A stretch of DNA of 64,000 nt, from NCBI GenBank assembly GCA_022577435.1, contig JAKOON010000005.1, positions 12,117,224 through 12,181,223 of the forward strand. Reading direction: 5' to 3'. The notes under the pieces were generated by a model, which saw only the letters and a list, made by a program, of their open reading frames with translations, was not told where the DNA came from and made no database searches. Below, in pieces: positions 37,201-49,290 of this stretch. Each line of letters opens with the position of its first letter. Within the stretch, counting starts at the first letter, position 1. Position numbers and translations under genes: made by a program. This DNA is from Embiotoca jacksoni. Taxonomy: Eukaryota > Chordata > Actinopteri > Embiotocidae.

Positions 37201-40200
37201 AATAAACTAGACACAATAGGAAATAGGAGAAGAAGAATGATTTCCACTCACGGTAACATCTTTCAAGTGTCACACCAGCTATGATGCCATGTACGATGAT
37301 GACGCACACAATATGACGCCGATAATTCTCGATGAAACGTTTGAACTGCTGGACTTTCTGCTGGACCGGGTTCCTAATGTACTGCTCACGCTTGGGCTTC
37401 ACATAGACATCTGGGGTGTTGATGCCGAACCTGAAAATATTCAAATCCATGAGTTTGACTTAGTGAATATTCAGTGTTCTCAATCATATTCAGGTCATGC
37501 ATACACACAGGAAGTGGGAGTTTGTCTCTGTAACCCGCTGCTATAAATCCCCAAAAACTGAACAAACCACAAGCCTGCATAGTTTTCTACACAATCACAA
37601 TCTGTTATATGCATAAATATTCCAAATAAATTCAAATCTTTGAAATATGACAGTAAATTTTGTAACAATTACACGGTAAGAGTAGTCACAATGGGTTTAT
37701 TTTAAATTATTTTATCTTTATTAATATTCCTATATTTATTCAGCCAGTCTTTCACAAGACCAAAAAATAAATAAATAAATAAATCAGCATACTTTTTCCG
37801 TCTGCGTATTTCCGGTCCATCTGTCTTGTGGCTGCTGCAAACAAAAATTACAACTAATTACAACTTTCGAGCAGAGGAATGATGTTCACTAATGTTCCAT
37901 GAAAGAAAAAAAATATTTTGTTCTGTGTATAGTAACAGGAAACCATCTGAATGGGTTATTACAGCCTGAGTGTCCTGTTCTCTTACCTGTTTGCTGGACA
38001 GATAAAGGACACTCTCTGGTCTCGTCTCAGACACTTCTTCCCCTGTTTCTCCATCCCTGCGCACACAGCAGACACACTAATACATCAGACAAGGTCAGAG
38101 ACGAGGATATATAAAAAAAGATATTCTGAAACAAAACTTTCTCCGACCTTTGACATTGAGCTGAGCAAACTGCAGCTCTTTCTCGTGGTCCCGCAAGAGG
38201 AAATGAAAGTCCTCCCAGGAGATTTTTGCCTTGTCATCAAAGCCCGCAGCCTGCATCATGGCCTTGATGCCGTCCTCTGCCTGGCTCTTTGACAGAGCAC
38301 CGTTGGAGATTTCAATGAAAGACCTGCCGTTCATCAAAAGAGTGAAGACGATTCAAAAAACACCGAAATAACTTGGTGCCTTCGTGAAAAAACAAGTTTT
38401 GTTCAAACCTGAGCATCGTGGCAAATTCTTCTTTTGATAAGAAACCAGTTCCACCAACATCGTGGCTAGAGAACATCAGCTTGGATTTTTCCTCTGAAGA
38501 CCCTGAACACATCCAAACACACATCATCAATGTCATAATAAGTTGTCTGTCTAACCAGCATCAGTCAATTAAACCCACAAGAAAATGGAATTTTCTATTC
38601 TTCATTTATTTATTGATTTACTTGAATTTACTATTATTGGCAGTGGAACAGTTGCATCTAAAGAGGTGCTAACCCATCAACATGAAAATGACTATAATTA
38701 GTTTCAACATAAAGTTTCACATGATGGTTTAAAGGTTATTTCAGATCAAAGTTTGTCACAAATTCTGGAAACCCTGATTGTTCAGATAATATAAAAGACA
38801 GAAATGTACAATGTTAAATGTTTGCACAAATTCTCAGCTATCAATAACAAAACTATTGATTACTAATATATTCGATTCAGTTTTGTTTCATTTAAATAAT
38901 CTTAAAAGTAATCAAATCTAATATAAAAATCATGTTATGTCTGAGCATTTACAGATCATGGCTAAAAGACAGCACACCTGGAGACCAAAGAAGGTAGAGT
39001 ATTTTGGAGTCAGTCGGTTTTACCTTTCATAAAGATGACCATAACATCGAGAAACTCTTGAAAGGAGAGATAACCATTTCCATCTTTATCAGCTAGTGTG
39101 AACATGGAGTGCACAAATAAGGAGTCAGGCTTGAGGCCCAGTGCGTCAGCAAACTCTGACGCTGCCAGCTCACACTGAAGAACCTCTCTGGCTTTCTTGC
39201 GGGAAATGCCACTCATATCCCCAGCGTCACACTTCTCTATCTCCAAGACCTGTGATCCAGAGGGACAGTGAAGGACAGTGTTATTATATGTCACCATCGT
39301 GGTAGTGCTAATATCACCAACGTCAGCGAAGGATATCTTCACGGGTGAGGTCACCATCAAGACTAACAATTAGTTCTTTTGGTTTGAGGTCGGGCTCAAT
39401 TTGACCTCAGACAAGAATTGACGACATTTTGAGGCTGAGCATGAAGCTGCTGCCGCGGTAACAGAGGATAAGATGAGGTAAACGTCCAGAGTCTGACTGT
39501 ACCTTAGAGAAAGCGTGTCGAATGAAAGTTTCCACAATCTGAGCCCTCTGCTCTCTGGTTAAAGCCTCCTTCAGCAGTTCCTTCTCTCTCATCTCCTTCA
39601 CTCTAATCCCCTGCCTGATGTCTGTCACCTCTGGGTGCAGGAGCTTGACAAAATCTGCACGTTTGCTCTCTTCATCAAAAAACAGCACCTGGATGTGCAA
39701 AGATGGAGCATCAGACAAAAATAAACATGAGTGGGGGAGATAAAAGTGATGTACATCAGGCATATCTGCAGAATCAACAACTGAATGAGGTGAAAAATCA
39801 GAGTAGAAACAACTACTACAAGGTTTTAACAATCTGAAGACAGAATTTGTCTACACGTGCAAAAGACGCAGCCGCAGCATCATTTTGCAAGCAATTTTTG
39901 TGTGTTGCAATTTGAATAAGATGCATGTTCAGATTAAAAATCAGCTCCCTTCACTAGCTACTCACCAGGTCATACTCTTTTGGTATTTTGAGCAGCAGAA
40001 CTTTATGGTGACGGTCGTTGGAAAGAAGCACGTCGAGGAAGCCCTGGTTGCCAAGACTGATGCAGCGGTAAGTGGACCCAGATCTGTCGAAGACCTGCAG
40101 CCTCCTCTCATCACCGACCTCCACACTGACAGGGTGCAGCTCTTTTTTATGGCCCTGCCACTCGTATGCTGGAGAGTAGAATACAAAGAGGGATATGATG

Positions 40201-43200
40201 AAGACTAGTGTGAAAAAATAGCAAGTACAAACATACCGAAAAACAGCAAAGCAAGTTTTGTGGTCAACTGTAAATATTTAACCCACATTAACACTTATAT
40301 TAATAAAATCAGCTCAGTGTTACTCTTCTGTTGATACTTTTGTTGACATCCATTATGCTTGCTGAAGTCCAGCATTGCAATAAATCAAAGCGGCTGACAG
40401 TCAGCTGATGTTTGTTTACAATTGACACTGACTCCTGACTGATAGAAATGTTTTTATTCACACTGGACACTTTAAATTAAGTATAAATGGAATTTTATTT
40501 TTAATCCCACAGATTTCATACCAGTGATCCCCACAGCTGGCTCCTCTGTTCTGTCACCATCTTTTCTTCTTTTCTGGAACTTCTTGTAGCGGTACTTTCG
40601 AAGATACGCCACCATATAGGCCACAAGAAAACTCACTGCGAACATAAAGTAATCAAATATTTCACACTAAAACTGCTGACGAGTAATATCAGTATTATGA
40701 CTGTGCAATAAGAGAGCATTAGGAAGTTACTGACCAACAGGAAAGAGGACCAGAACAATAATAAATATCCCAAAGCCAGCTTCGCTCCCATCAAAGTAAT
40801 TAAGTGTTGTAACATTAGTGCAGGGAGGGAGCATTGATGCGTTCAGCTGTGTGGGCTGAGGACAGGGGTCGCCTGAGGACAACAGAGTAAGCCTTTTTAT
40901 TACAAACAACTTTTTTCTATTAAAAAACAACAACAAAAAACTCCACATTATTTTGTATCATGTTGTATCTTTACCATCCCTCCAAAAGAACACATTATTC
41001 TGTATATCCGTGGCCTCTGCACTTGTCACTGCAATAAGGATGTCACGATAAGTCACGCTGCGGATCGTCTGGATCTCCTCATCTGTAAACAAACTGGAAA
41101 TGACCCCAAAGTAAGAACACAGAGTGGTGAAATGCCGGACTCAAAAGATGTGAACTGATGAAATCATCACAAACAGAAAAGGCTGAATAGGGTAAAGTTT
41201 GCATTTCATCTATTTCTAGATTACCCATTCTGTTTGTTCTCAAACCAGAAGCGGTCTCCGTTTCTGATGCGTTCGAACTGGTCCAGGATTATGGCGGAGA
41301 AAACTGGACCTGGGCCATCAAAAGACTCCAGCAGTCCTCCAGGGAAGAGCTCCAGTTTTGAAATATCTCTGTTATACAGTTCTGCAACATCGTGGAGCAA
41401 CTGTTGTAGCAGTACACGAGACAAAGTTTAATTCACAGGATTACTGCTGCACTTCTTTATGTGGTGTGTGTTGGATCATTCTTTGTTTAAAGACATTGTT
41501 TGTTCAGGAGACTGCACCTTTTACCTGCGGGTTGGTGAGGTTGAGCTCCGAATTTATATCTTCAAACGTCTCCACAGGAGGCAGATCCAGAGCTCTTCTG
41601 ATCTCTGTGTAACTTCGTAGACCAAAGTCTCTTCCTCTCTGGATGGTTACTGCCACCAAATCTGAGCGGGTGAACCTCAGGGGTCCGTACATGTAGTCTG
41701 TCAGAAAGTAGAAATCAGATCAGAGCAGGGGATATTAGTTTAAATATAGCGTTACTGAATGGTACATTGAGCGATACAGGTGGCGAATAAGAAAGATTAA
41801 AAACCTCTCAGGTCCTCAACAACGATATTGTCTTCTCTCTCTGCAATCTGGGAAGCCATGCCCATGAGGAGGTCGTCTATGTCCTCGCTTGTGTTCACAC
41901 TGACTCTCTGGATAAAAGAAGTGTAATTATTATCAATTAGCTTAGGCTATAAATGCTATGGTGTGGGGCATCAGTTCATACTACATACTTGTTTCTATAC
42001 AAATAAAATTAAATAAATAGTATACTAAGGATTTCATTGTATATTTCCTTTCTCTAACAGATGGTATCAAAGAGGCCATTTTAACTGGTGTAACACACAT
42101 ATTTTAGTCTTAAAATAGAGGCAAACTAAATAATTCTTTAGAGAGATACAGCAACATCATCATCCCTCACAGCCAGGATTTTCTCACTGTGTCCTTAAAG
42201 AACCTTTGAAGTATCTGTATTCAGCAAAAAACATCTATAAGATCTTCCTCAGGCGTCTACCAACTATAAATTTAAACATCTCCTGTATGTTGCCTTAGAA
42301 TTGATCAAATAGCGGTGTATTCAGTTTAAGATTTGATGTATAAAAATCCTCTGCAGAATTAAAGAGAATGCATGAAATTTGATTGATAATTAACACAATG
42401 GCAAAACATTGCCACGTTTTCCATTTGTGCCCACAGATACATGGTTTATCTCCCTGCTTCTATATTGCTGCGTCAAATCTTGCAAGAGTTTTCTCTCTTG
42501 TTGTCCTCCTGTAGTTACCGTCTAGATCAGGGGTGTCAAACTCATTTTAGTTAAAGGGCCACATACTGCCCACTTTGATCTCAAGTGGGCCAGACCAGTA
42601 AAATCTTAGCATAATAACGCATACATAACGACAATATTTCTCTTTGTTTAAATCATTGTGAAGGTTTTTGGATGATAAACCCTATTTTAAGGTCTTTCTG
42701 CAATAAACTAGAAACATAAAGACCAAAAACTCAGACATCAGCCCACTGTTTATCTGCCTGGGCTCTCCTCTGCAGATTCCCTCGCTTTGTGACACGTTTG
42801 ACGTGAAACGCGTCACAAAGCAAGCAGCGAGCGCTGCTGCCTCCGGAGCAGACATCGCATTTACGCTGTTTTTGAAGCAATTACTGGATCAATTAAAAAA
42901 AAAAAAACGTACAAAAATGTTGTACTCGTAAACCTCCATATTCTCGTAGAAATGCAATTTATGTCTTTCTGTAATTTTCACACTTAGCAAAGTCATCCGG
43001 CGGGCCGAGCTGGACCCCCTGGCGGGCTGTATGTTTGACACTCCTGGTCTAGATGAATAAATGACAGAATATGACTTCACAACCTGCTCTTATTTTGAAC
43101 CGGTGCCAACAAGAGAAAGTTCAAATGAAAATAGGTTAAAGTTGGAGTGTGTGGTGCAGAAGGCGTTGGATATGCAGTATTATTTGACTGCACACACCTG

Positions 43201-46200
43201 TAATATAATTGTTAAATACTCCTACGTGGTATTAATAAAACGCAGCAGGATAATCATTACATACCTGCCGCTTCCAAAAGCTGTTACAAAGACGCATTGC
43301 TGGTGATGAACCGCCATCTATGTTGACAATCTTGCGGAAATGACAGGTTCTGTTCCTGCAGGACAAAAATGGAGCCAAATGTCCTGCATTATACTTCTTG
43401 CAGAATCAGCATACTGAGTTTTAGATGGTGTCTGACACTGTTAACAGCAGAACATGACTGGAGTGAACTTTTATTATTCACAATGTGCCCAGAGAAAAAT
43501 AATCACTACCTCATGTAAACACCAGGTGGGGCCATAGTCATACCAAACCTGATGGCAGCAACCTGAAACTCAGGTGAGATCCCTGGATCAACAAACTTCT
43601 GATAACCTGTGTGGAAGTAAATCAGAACAAAATACATAAAACTGTGAGACAGTGATAACAATAACAATCATAAGCGTAGAAAAAAAAAATCCTTGTGCAA
43701 GCGAACTTCCTGCATTATCCATACAGTCAAAGTGAGGCAACAAAAGCAGCACAAGATACAACAATGAAAAGTGATTGAGGTGATGGGATCACCTGACCAT
43801 TGTCCTTAAACTTTCTTCAGCTGTGGGTGCTTATTCAGCAGAGGAAGGAGTCTGATGCTTTGCTGACGGAGTGCATATTTGTCAAACACCACTACCGATA
43901 GCTCACCTCACCACGGCTTGTGGTCACCGGTGCATTACCTGTTCCCCTGCACTTGTACGCACACTGATTCTTACCTGGGTAAGAAGGAAGCTCTTTGCCT
44001 CTGAGGTATCCAGGCAGCCATTCATAGACAGCGATTTTCTGTGTGGAAACAAAGCAGGGATAGAAGTCAGCACAGATTTTTTTTTAATTTACACCTAAAC
44101 TTTTGGAGTGTTTTTTAATAACCTATATGAAAACATATTCTATGATTGTAGTTTTAAATTTGATATGCAAGTATTACTTGTTTCTGAATAGTTTGATGAC
44201 TATTTTGAAGAGAAGTAATAAAGCAATATAAACACAGTCACTGTGTGGACTGTGCTGACAGGTCATCATTGTAAATGAGAATTGATTCTCAATTGATTTT
44301 ACCTGGTAAAATAAAGGTCATATATATAAATGTGGTCATGACAGTACGTGCAGGATTGCACTAATCAAACCAGTGAGCGATGATGCATTCGCCTTTAACG
44401 ATCACCTGACGTTGATGCAATCTCTTCCTTCCAAAGTGCAAATTAAATTATCATCTGTGCAGCGAGAGAATTACAGAGACTCTTCCTTCTACCTGGAATG
44501 TGGCCACAATGGTCTTCCTGGTGTTTTGAAACAGCTTCTCGTCTGACCACTCTGGGTATTCCTCATGCAGTTTGGAGGCAATATAATTGTGATAGCGAAA
44601 CCAGATAATCCCCTCCGATGCTGTGAATATGTTCTCATTGGCCCAGGCATTTCCCAACTCTAGACACAGAAGATGGCACAAATGTAAGACATCCTAATAT
44701 TTCATCTGTAAATCAGTACAGAATATACAGAAAAAATATTAATATTTTAATGAAAAAAACTGCCCCATAATTAAAAAATATCCTGTACCCCATCTGTAAT
44801 GTGTCAGAATCGTCTTACAGTGATTGATGAACATCGCTGACCACCTTCAACCTGGCCATTCATAAAAATTGTAAGCCTCAGACAGACGCAGCTTTTTTTC
44901 TTCTTCGGAGGGCTTTTTCTCTTCCAATGATCAACCTTAATATTGATCATTAGTCCCTCTCTGTTTAAGTTGATCTCACATCTTACATCACTGCACCCTG
45001 GTCGTCGATCTTAAACAAGACCCAACGGTACCGGCAGAAGAAGCCTGGACGGGACGCCAGCTGCGGGAGTGAACACCAACAGCACAACACCGAACTCCAG
45101 GCCCTGACATCTGCACGGAGGTCCGCAGGAAAGAGGCTTGTCTGGACAACTGGGGCCCCCCTCCAGTAAAGATGGGACCACCCTCTAGTAGGCAGAATCT
45201 ATCTGAGTACTTTGATCCATTGGGTTGATGTCTGATAGCCGATTTGTCCAATTCTTAAATTACTTAAATCTCTCATTTACGTCAGGAACTAGCTCCGTTT
45301 TTAATAACCTAACTATTATTCTTCCCACCATCACTCCGCTTTAGTTTAGAAATCCTGTTCATCACATCCATGATCCATACACTACAATATATATTCATTT
45401 AGTTTATTATTGGTGTAAATACTGTTCAATAAATATCCTTATAGACCAAGCAATTGTTTTTGTGTATTTCCTGTTGAAAGAAATCCCTGAATGCAGAAGT
45501 CACAGTTCAGACGATGTCGACTGATTACTTGTATATCGCCCTATACAGCCTGTTAAAATCAAATCTTGATTCTTCCCGCGAGACAGAAAGTAGTGCCCCG
45601 AATAAGAATCTAATCCTCTACACCTGTATGGCATCTTCTCTGCTATAGAGCGAGGGATTTACTGTGGTCAGTGTGACAGCCCAGTTACACAATAATTAAA
45701 GAGTTATAACCTACGTCAGGCTGGGTCTCGCTTGACTCAGCCTCGCAAACTGCAACCCTGATCGAGGCTGACCTCGGTGAGTGCAAGACGTTTTTTTGTG
45801 TTTGTTTTCAGCAGCTATTAGGTGGTTATTACCACATACAATGCAAAAACAAAGTACTGATATCAGAGTTGCAACTTGTTTGTGATGCTAAAAAAAAACA
45901 ACTCAAAAGTAAAATCAGTTTTAATATATAATTACTCCCTCTTGCTGAAAATTTCTAATTTAAGTGGAAGAACATATTCATATCCAGAACCGTGTCATTC
46001 TGCATTATGGTTAACTATATGTCACTGTGCTCCACTGTTTAAGATGAGCTCCACATCTACTTATTTGGGTGGATGTCCTGTACTGCATATAAATTATCTG
46101 TTTATTTTTTTACTTTTTTAGTGAACTGGCCTTTTAATCAATGACATTTTTTTTATGTAATCCTAACAAATATCTTCCCTGACATAACTAAAATGCCCCT

Positions 46201-48211
46201 GATCACGTAAACCTGTAATCAGTGGACTACAAAATTACTTCCTTGAGCGGTGTTGAGAACTCAACTTTAAAGAGTATGTCTCACCATAAAGACCTTTGGA
46301 TCCGTGTTCTCTGGAAGATGGATCGGCGGCACTCCACATGAGATTGTGACCTCCTCCCTGATTTGGCATGTTCCATTCAGAGCCTGAAGCTAAGAGCCCT
46401 CCAGAGAAGCTTCTCAGTGAGTCAGACCAGGAAGTGGAGGGCCCATAGATGGAGCTGCCATCTATCCAAGCAGTCACCAAGTTAACCTGCATGGGTTGGA
46501 CAGTTTTGTCTTAAATTACTTCACTTCAGGAAAGAAAAATGGTGTTTAACAAAAAGTACATCGTCCTTTAAAAAGGCATGAACTGCTCTTTACTTACAGA
46601 GCTCACATTTACTTAAAGGCTGTAATACTTCAGGTGCAACATTGATTTTATATGGTCAAGAATCAATAGTCAGCACCTGTGTGCGAGGGTTACTGGGACT
46701 TTGTCCTGAATCTTTATCCCACGGTCCCCTCTGGAAGGGCAGCAGGACTTTTCCAGTCGCAGCACGGTCAAAGACAGGGTCACCTTCTGGGACTGGGATG
46801 TTCATGAACTCAGGTGGGCAACCAGGAGTTCTTGAGTCAAAAATCTCAAAAGTAACATGATAACCTGAAAAGATTTAAAAAAGAAATCAACCATGAGGCT
46901 ATATAATTTAATCAATATATTGTCAATTGATATAATGAATCAAGGACTCAGGTGAGAATTAAACACTGGAGTACAGACAATCATATATATGCAAGATAAT
47001 AAAACATCTTTGTAACTTATTGCTTATCAGACAATATTACAATATTAATTTTGAACTTAATCCAGCTGTTAGGCATCTATAGTACCATTATTGTATTTCT
47101 CACCATTTAATCACCTTAAAAACCTGCATTTCATACTAGGTGATGGAAAATATCAGTGAGCCATGTCTGCAAAGTCAGATCCTACCCAATCATAAAATAA
47201 ATGCAGGCCGTGAGCAGCAAACTAACGTCAGCACCACTGCTAGCAGCGAAGAGTCTGTTGATGTAAAGTTAGCATCAGCAAATACACCTGCGGCTCCAAT
47301 TTGGTTTAACTCCAGAGGACACTAAGTATGTGAAAATCCTATTCATTATCTATAAAAAAATTTTTTTTTTTTTTTTATCGTTTGACCTCCCAAACATGTC
47401 TGAATGCAATGACTTCCTGTATCGTTTCAAAATAAAAGCCCTCTAGTGTTTCACAGCTGGTCCAACCACAGCCTACAGGTTTTGACGATTGCCTTTTGCA
47501 GTCTTGTTACTCTAATGTTAATAAGGATTAACAAATAAATGACGCCCCCGCCAACCCCCTTTTTAAAAAAAAAAAAATATATATATTTATGTTGTGAACA
47601 TCAGAATGTAACACCTCTTCATTTGTTGTATGAGCCAACATGTGAAAAGGGGAGTACTGATGCATATTTCTCCACTTCAAGCACTAATATTTACCAAAGA
47701 ACAGGGAGAGCACGGTCTGGTTGCGTGAGGAGGGCAGACCCGAGGGCCCTTCAGCCAGCTGCCTGCTCAGTCTGCGGGGGTTTGGCAGCAGTGGCTCCTG
47801 GACAGGTTGGTAGACTCCGTCCCGGTAGTGCGCGGGCACGAGGCGGACGAGATGAGAACCTGCACGAGCATAAACACAGGGCGGTGACCATGTGCGCTGT
47901 TGGCTGCTGGTGGCTGCTTTTGGCTGCTGCTGCTGTTGCAGCTGCAGCTGCACACCTCGCCAAGTCTGAGACTTACCGACAGCCCCGCGTCTGGGAGATC
48001 CCAAACTGTTGTACCAGCCGTCAAAGCGAGGAACCTCCCAAGTTATTTCACAGTGTGAATCTGTTAGATGCATAAAACAGCGTTTATTTACAGACATGTT
48101 CTACGTTAACTAAATTGAGGGACTCGGTAAATGAAGCTACTTACTTTCACTGACAATGAGTACCAAGCCAGCCGCTGCGCACACACTCCAAACCCATTTA
48201 CGCAAATCCAT
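34294..48211 (-). CDS. duox: Dual oxidase (NADPH oxidase with peroxidase-like domain)
   Basis: DUOX is a plasma-membrane flavocytochrome that moves electrons from cytosolic NADPH to O2 and releases H2O2 outside, serving thyroid hormone synthesis and mucosal defence. My 33-exon model gives about 1,528 aa (human DUOX1 is 1,551) with matching phases throughout. In order: signal peptide MDLRKWVWSVCAAAGLVL; peroxidase homology domain (WEVPRFDGWYNSLG to about residue 580); first membrane helix about 595-625; cytosolic region with EF-hand 1 (DKDGNGYLSFQE, about 833-844) and an altered EF-hand 2 (about 869-880); six-helix ferric reductase with haem histidines in HVVN, FASHYF and FWITHYLY; FAD motif HPFTLTSAP; NADPH motifs GGGIGVTPF (about 1,364) and CGPPG (about 1,497); conserved C-terminus HHYENF. 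The start ATG at 48,211 precedes a good signal peptide. Its partner duoxa lies head-to-head. Fish usually have a single duox, so I do not assign 1 or 2. Confidence 0.96.
34725..35157. mobile_element. MITE-like DNA transposon with TTAA flanks
   Basis: A 433-bp element in the duox intron between exons 31 and 32. The left end reads AGGCATAGTTCAACATTTTC; the right end, reverse-complemented, reads AGGAATAGTTTAACATTTTC, an 18/20 match. TTAA sits immediately outside both ends (34,721-34,724 and 35,158-35,161), as after a TTAA-targeting insertion; TAA (Harbinger type) is the alternative reading. There is no open reading frame, so it is non-autonomous. The interior shares words with the repeats at 11,630 and 15,315. 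Confidence 0.75.
42528..43046. mobile_element. Non-autonomous hAT-like transposon with perfect 8-bp TSD
   Basis: A 519-bp element in the duox intron between exons 9 and 10. The left end is CAGGGGTGTCAAAC; the right end, reverse-complemented, is CAGGAGTGTCAAAC, one mismatch in 14. The octamer GTCTAGAT is directly repeated on both sides (42,520-42,527 and 43,047-43,054), the 8-bp duplication typical of hAT elements. The inner words GGGCCACATACTGCCC and AAGTGGGCCAGACCAGTAAA match a repeat common across fishes. No transposase is encoded. Confidence 0.9.
44820..45800. other. Unidentified block in a large duox intron
   Basis: This part of the 1.6-kb intron between duox exons 5 and 6 differs in texture from its surroundings, with more G and C at 44,990-45,200. 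It carries AATAAA on the plus strand (about 45,429) and no exon-like segment. It could be a degraded transposable element such as a solo LTR, but I could not find terminal repeats or a target duplication. Confidence 0.3.
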
Positions 48212-48265
48212 TGATGCGAGAGATGCTCCTCAACTCAGTCTTCAGCCAAGAGGAGTGAAGGACTT

Positions 48266-48809
48266 CTGAAAAGAAAGGACAAAGTGAAGGTAAATGACAT
48301 TACCTCTTATATCCTCATTCTTTTTCCATGTATTACTTAGTTGGTTTTTAAAACTTGATTGGTTTAGTAAAAACAAAATACATACAGTCTAACTCTACAG
48401 GTAACGCGTGAATAACAAAACTTCACAAAACATTGACACGGTTTATTTTGCTCATGTTATCATTAAGTCTTCCAAAGACAATTACATTTTTCCCCAAATA
48501 CATTTAGTATTTCATGATAGAAGAGGAAGTAGTTGAGTCTTACCCACTGTGGAGGTTGAAATGTTGTGAAGAAGTAGTGTAGTAGGACAGGTGCAGATGA
48601 GCAATGCTGAAATACTGAAGCCAACATATGTTTCCAACACAGCTTATCACAAACTGCATGTGAGCTGAATTCCCCAAATGGGTATGGCCATTATCTCTGA
48701 ATCACACCTCTTTTCCAAGGTATTTCAGTTAATGCATCCTCCTCCTCCTCCTCCTCAATGACACAAAGGGCGCCACTGATATAAAAGAAGTGTATGTTCC
48801 CCGAACATT
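48266..48809. promoter_or_regulatory. Divergent duox-duoxa promoter region with 5' UTR exon of duox
   Basis: The minus strand holds a non-coding duox exon ending at 48,544 (donor GTAAGA). The plus strand holds TATAAAAG at 48,780-48,787, followed by a short non-coding duoxa exon. The two starts are therefore only about 200 bp apart. On the minus strand I see a GATAAG word near 48,645 but no TATA box. Head-to-head DUOX and DUOXA genes with a shared promoter are known from mammals; the arrangement here is seen directly. Confidence 0.7.
48780..48787 (+). promoter_or_regulatory. TATA box of duoxa
   Basis: TATAAAAG lies about 65 bp before the donor of the non-coding first exon, placing the predicted start of transcription near 48,810. 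Confidence 0.6.
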
Positions 48810-48849
48810 CACAATTCACCCTCTTCAGTCCTCTTCCTCTTCCTTTCAG
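48810..48849 (+). other. duoxa: Non-coding first exon of duoxa (5' UTR)
   Basis: The segment ends TTTCAG|GTAAGA, a strong donor, downstream of a TATA box, and is followed by an intron to the coding exon before 49,291. The left boundary is estimated from the TATA position. Confidence 0.45.
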
Positions 48850-49290
48850 GTAAGAAAGATGTTCTGAATTTGACTGTTTCTCACTTTAATTTATTGATTT
48901 TTTTTTCAAACTTTTCATTTAGGTTTAAATTAATTTATTAATATCAGGATGAAGCCATATCAAGAGCACCAATTTAAATTACACCGACTCAAGTTGTCAC
49001 ATGGATGTATAGAATTGCATGCCTTTGTGCATTATACAGTTGCATTTTTTTATTTGCAGTAAACGCACACAGTGCCAGGCAAAGTTAGATGCTATTGCAT
49101 AATTCTGACATGCTTGTGCTTAATCATGTGCCACGTTACACGGTGGTAGTAATGGACCATCCTTTTATCATTTGTAAGTAAGAAGAGCTGCAATCTCTGC
49201 ATCTGGAGGAAACTGAGAAGCCCACCACTAACACTGTCTTCTCTGTCACACTGTCTAGTCGCAGCTGTGTCCACAAGATCGGAAACTACG

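Larger units (their letters stand above)
34294..48265 (-). other. duox: duox exon map
   Basis: Coding exons in transcript order (high to low): 48,211-48,145; 48,060-47,977; 47,859-47,695; 46,864-46,677; 46,486-46,285; 44,659-44,493; 44,038-43,975; 43,606-43,510; 43,355-43,265; 41,907-41,805; 41,697-41,525; 41,400-41,225; 41,093-40,975; 40,872-40,735; 40,635-40,522; 40,168-39,966; 39,688-39,503; 39,249-39,024; 38,502-38,409; 38,323-38,148; 38,056-37,987; 37,834-37,793; 37,430-37,252; 37,162-36,932; 36,817-36,718; 36,636-36,587; 36,487-36,360; 36,284-36,131; 35,965-35,733; 35,643-35,485; 35,413-35,258; 34,660-34,532; 34,416-34,294. Phases sum to a multiple of three. All introns read GT-AG except the one after 35,733 (GC-AG). 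The first coding exon extends to 48,265 as 5' UTR, where a CAG acceptor precedes it; a non-coding exon ends at 48,544 (GTAAGA donor). The 42-nt exon has a CAGCAG acceptor, so its start may shift by three bases. Confidence 0.85.

Noticed and set aside
44988..45251. Minus-strand frame inside the large duox intron
   Set aside because: No domain is recognisable and it does not fit duox phases. It was left as part of the unidentified block.
47539..48075. 178-codon plus-strand frame opposite duox exons 2 and 3
   Set aside because: It is antisense to well-supported duox exons and explained by their GC-rich composition.
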